A DNA stretch of 5,343 nucleotides, taken from the NCBI GenBank assembly GCA_016218905.1, contig JACRCS010000762.1, positions 1 through 5,343 of the forward strand. The letters run 5' to 3'. This document shows, in pieces, positions 3,819 through 5,343 of this stretch (positions within the stretch are counted from its first letter, which is position 1; the number at the start of each line of letters is the position of its first letter). Position numbers and translations under genes: made by a program. The DNA comes from Deltaproteobacteria bacterium (GTDB lineage Bacteria; Desulfobacterota_C; Deferrisomatia; Deferrisomatales; JACRMM01). The notes under the pieces were generated by a model. The model did no database searches. It was not told the origin of the DNA and worked only from the letters and a program-made list of their open reading frames with translations.

Positions 3819-5343
3819 ATGCCCATGGTGCGTTTCGGCAGCCCGGCAAAGGGAACCCCGCTCACCGTCGAGGTCTCGGCCGGCACGACGCTCCTGGCAG
3901 CCGCGCGCCAGGCGGGCGTGCTCCTCGAGTCGCCGTGCAACGGGACCGGCACCTGCGGAAAGTGCAGGGTCCGGGTGGACGCGCCGGGGAACCTGCGCCG
4001 GGTCGGCTCCCACCCGCTTCCGGAGAGCGACGCCGAACGGGGTTGGGCGCTGGCCTGCCACGCGGAGGTGCGGGCGGACGTGACGGTCGAAGTCCCCGAA
4101 GGCCGGGAGGAAGGGCTTCGGATCCTGAGCGACGGCACCCGCCCCGAGGTCGACGTCTCTCCCTGGATCCGGAAGGAATTCGACCCCGCGTGGGGCGAGA
4201 CCCGCGTCTTCGCCGGGCCGGAGGTGATCGCGCGGGAGCCGTGGGACACGTCGGAGGAGCTCTACGGCCTCGTCGTCGACATCGGCACCACGACCCTCGT
4301 CGCCTCCCTCGTGGACCTCTGCTCCGGCCTCGAGCTCGGCTCGGCTTCCGCCCTCAACCCGCAGGCGCTCCACGCCCAGGACGTGTTGTCCCGGATCCAG
4401 CTCGGCTCGGAACCGGAGGGACTCGGCGTGCTCCAGCGAGAGCTCCTCCGCGAAGCGAACCGCCTGACCACTTGCCTTACGGCCCAAGCGGGCGTCCGAA
4501 GGGAACTCGTCTACGAGGCGGTCTTCTCGGGGAATACGACGATGCTCCACCTGGCCGTCGGCGCCGACCCCCGCTCCCTGGGCAAGTATCCCTACACGCC
4601 CGCGCTCGAAGGGGGGACCTTCGTCGCCGCGAGGGAGCTGGGCCTGCGGATCGCCCCCGCCGGGCTCGTCTACCTGCCTCCCATCCTCTCGGCGTACGTA
4701 GGCGCGGACATCACCTCCGGCATCCTCGCGACCTCGCTCCACCGCCGCAGCGGGACCACGCTCTTCGTGGACGTCGGCACGAACGGCGAGATGGTGCTGG
4801 CCGTCGAGGGCGAGCTCACCGCGACCTCCACGGCGGCGGGGCCGGCCTTCGAGGGGATGAACATCGAGTGTGGGATGCGGGCCACCGCGGGTGCGGTGGA
4901 GCGCTTCGAGGTCTCCGAGGAGGGTGTCTCCTGGAAGACGATCGGGGCCGCAGAGCCGGCCGGGCTCTGCGGGAGCGGCCTCGTCGACCTCGTCGGCGAA
5001 CTCGCCGCCCACGGCGCCCTCGATCGAAACGGCCGGTTCGCCAAGCCCAACCGGCGCCCGATCCGTGCGCTCCGGGAGCGGTTCGGCGAGCGGGAGGGCA
5101 GGCCCCTCTTCCACGTGACGGGACCGATCGTGCTGCCACAGAAGGACGTGCGGCAGGTTCAGCTCGCCAAGGGCGCCGTGAGGGCCGGAATCGAGCTCCT
5201 CCTCGAGGCGGAGGGGCTCGACGCCCCGGACGTGGACCGCGTCCTCGTGGCCGGATCCTTCGGCTACCACCTTCGTACGAAGAGCCTGGTCAACCTCGGC
5301 CTCCTTCCCGCGGTCTTAGCCGATCGGGTGGAGTTCGTAGGGA
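3819..5343 (+). CDS. reductive activator of corrinoid proteins (RACE), ASKHA domain with N-terminal [2Fe-2S] ferredoxin, 3'-truncated by window edge
   Basis: The gene is open to the right edge; 508 residues are visible. Residues about 1-95 are a plant-type ferredoxin domain with C40-x5-C46-x2-C49 and C80 (SPCNGTGTCGKC, then LACH). Residues about 149 onward are the DUF4445/RACE ASKHA ATPase: DIGTTT (154-159) for phosphate 1, SGNTTMLHL (237-245), DVGTNGE (318-324) for phosphate 2, AAGPAFEGMNIECGMRA (339-355), GLCGSGLVDLV (382-392) and VAGSFG (477-482) for the adenosine side. Known members use ATP and low-potential electrons to return Co(II) of a corrinoid protein to Co(I). The N-terminal [2Fe-2S] type is the common bacterial form, unlike archaeal RamA with C-terminal [4Fe-4S] clusters. 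It starts 2 nt after the upstream stop, so it is in the same operon as its likely client at 2076-2738. Family members are around 600 residues or more, so about 100 are missing. Confidence 0.93.
   Translation, partial: MPMVRFGSPAKGTPLTVEVSAGTTLLAAARQAGVLLESPCNGTGTCGKCRVRVDAPGNLRRVGSHPLPESDAERGWALACHAEVRADVTVEVPEGREEGLRILSDGTRPEVDVSPWIRKEFDPAWGETRVFAGPEVIAREPWDTSEELYGLVVDIGTTTLVASLVDLCSGLELGSASALNPQALHAQDVLSRIQLGSEPEGLGVLQRELLREANRLTTCLTAQAGVRRELVYEAVFSGNTTMLHLAVGADPRSLGKYPYTPALEGGTFVAARELGLRIAPAGLVYLPPILSAYVGADITSGILATSLHRRSGTTLFVDVGTNGEMVLAVEGELTATSTAAGPAFEGMNIECGMRATAGAVERFEVSEEGVSWKTIGAAEPAGLCGSGLVDLVGELAAHGALDRNGRFAKPNRRPIRALRERFGEREGRPLFHVTGPIVLPQKDVRQVQLAKGAVRAGIELLLEAEGLDAPDVDRVLVAGSFGYHLRTKSLVNLGLLPAVLADRVEFVG

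Noticed and set aside
2674..3849. A 391-codon open frame on the minus strand
   Set aside because: It is antisense to the UroD-like methyltransferase, low in complexity and with no recognisable motif.
3660..5270. A 536-codon open frame on the minus strand
   Set aside because: It is antisense to the RACE gene and the end of the UroD-like gene, both of which carry full family motifs. Its translation is rich in Arg, Gly, Glu and Pro without any family signature, as expected for a shadow frame in GC-rich DNA.
1..5343. CRISPR arrays, tRNA or rRNA genes, insertion-sequence ends or pyrrolysine-type in-frame TAG genes
   Set aside because: No regularly spaced repeats, tRNA-like folds, transposase motifs or TAG-interrupted methyltransferase frames were seen.

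Overview
The window is GC-rich bacterial DNA, dense with genes and free of mobile-element or phage signatures. Its genes point to anaerobic or facultative one-carbon or sulfur metabolism. The composition and families (an AprAB-like flavoprotein/ferredoxin pair, ChrA, and corrinoid methyltransferase parts) would fit several high-GC lineages, for example deltaproteobacterial, actinobacterial or Rokubacteria-like groups. I cannot pick one from sequence alone.

Layout, left to right. (1) 1-1046, plus strand: the 3' end of an AprA-like FAD flavoprotein, then after 3 nt a short AprB-like ferredoxin with eight cysteines for two [4Fe-4S] clusters. (2) 1047-1185: a short convergent gap. (3) 1186-1683, minus strand: a chromate-transporter (ChrA) open frame that looks like an internally deleted remnant, with domain 1 joined to the tail of domain 2. 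(4) 1684-2075: a 392-nt divergent non-coding region. It holds an operator-like inverted repeat, a good sigma70-type promoter (TTGACT-N17-TATACG) and a predicted 5' leader of about 230 nt with several hairpins. (5) 2076-5343, plus strand: a three-gene operon encoding a small corrinoid protein, a UroD-fold zinc methyltransferase of the MtaA/CmuA type, and a reductive activator of corrinoid proteins (RACE, ASKHA fold with an N-terminal [2Fe-2S] domain) that runs off the right edge.

How the operon works together (inference from the families): a methyl group from an unknown donor is moved to Co(I) of the corrinoid protein and then to an acceptor such as tetrahydrofolate or a thiol. The UroD-like enzyme catalyses one of these two transfers. 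When the cobalt is accidentally oxidised to Co(II), the RACE protein restores Co(I) with ATP and electrons passed through its iron-sulfur cluster. One methyltransferase of the usual four-part set is not in the window and may lie downstream of the right edge. The AprAB-like pair could serve sulfur-compound or other redox chemistry. No direct link to the methyltransferase operon is visible, because chrA and a separate promoter lie between them.

The least explained parts are the structured leader before the corrinoid gene, the deleted chrA, and the unknown substrate of the methyltransferase module. No completely new system is evident.
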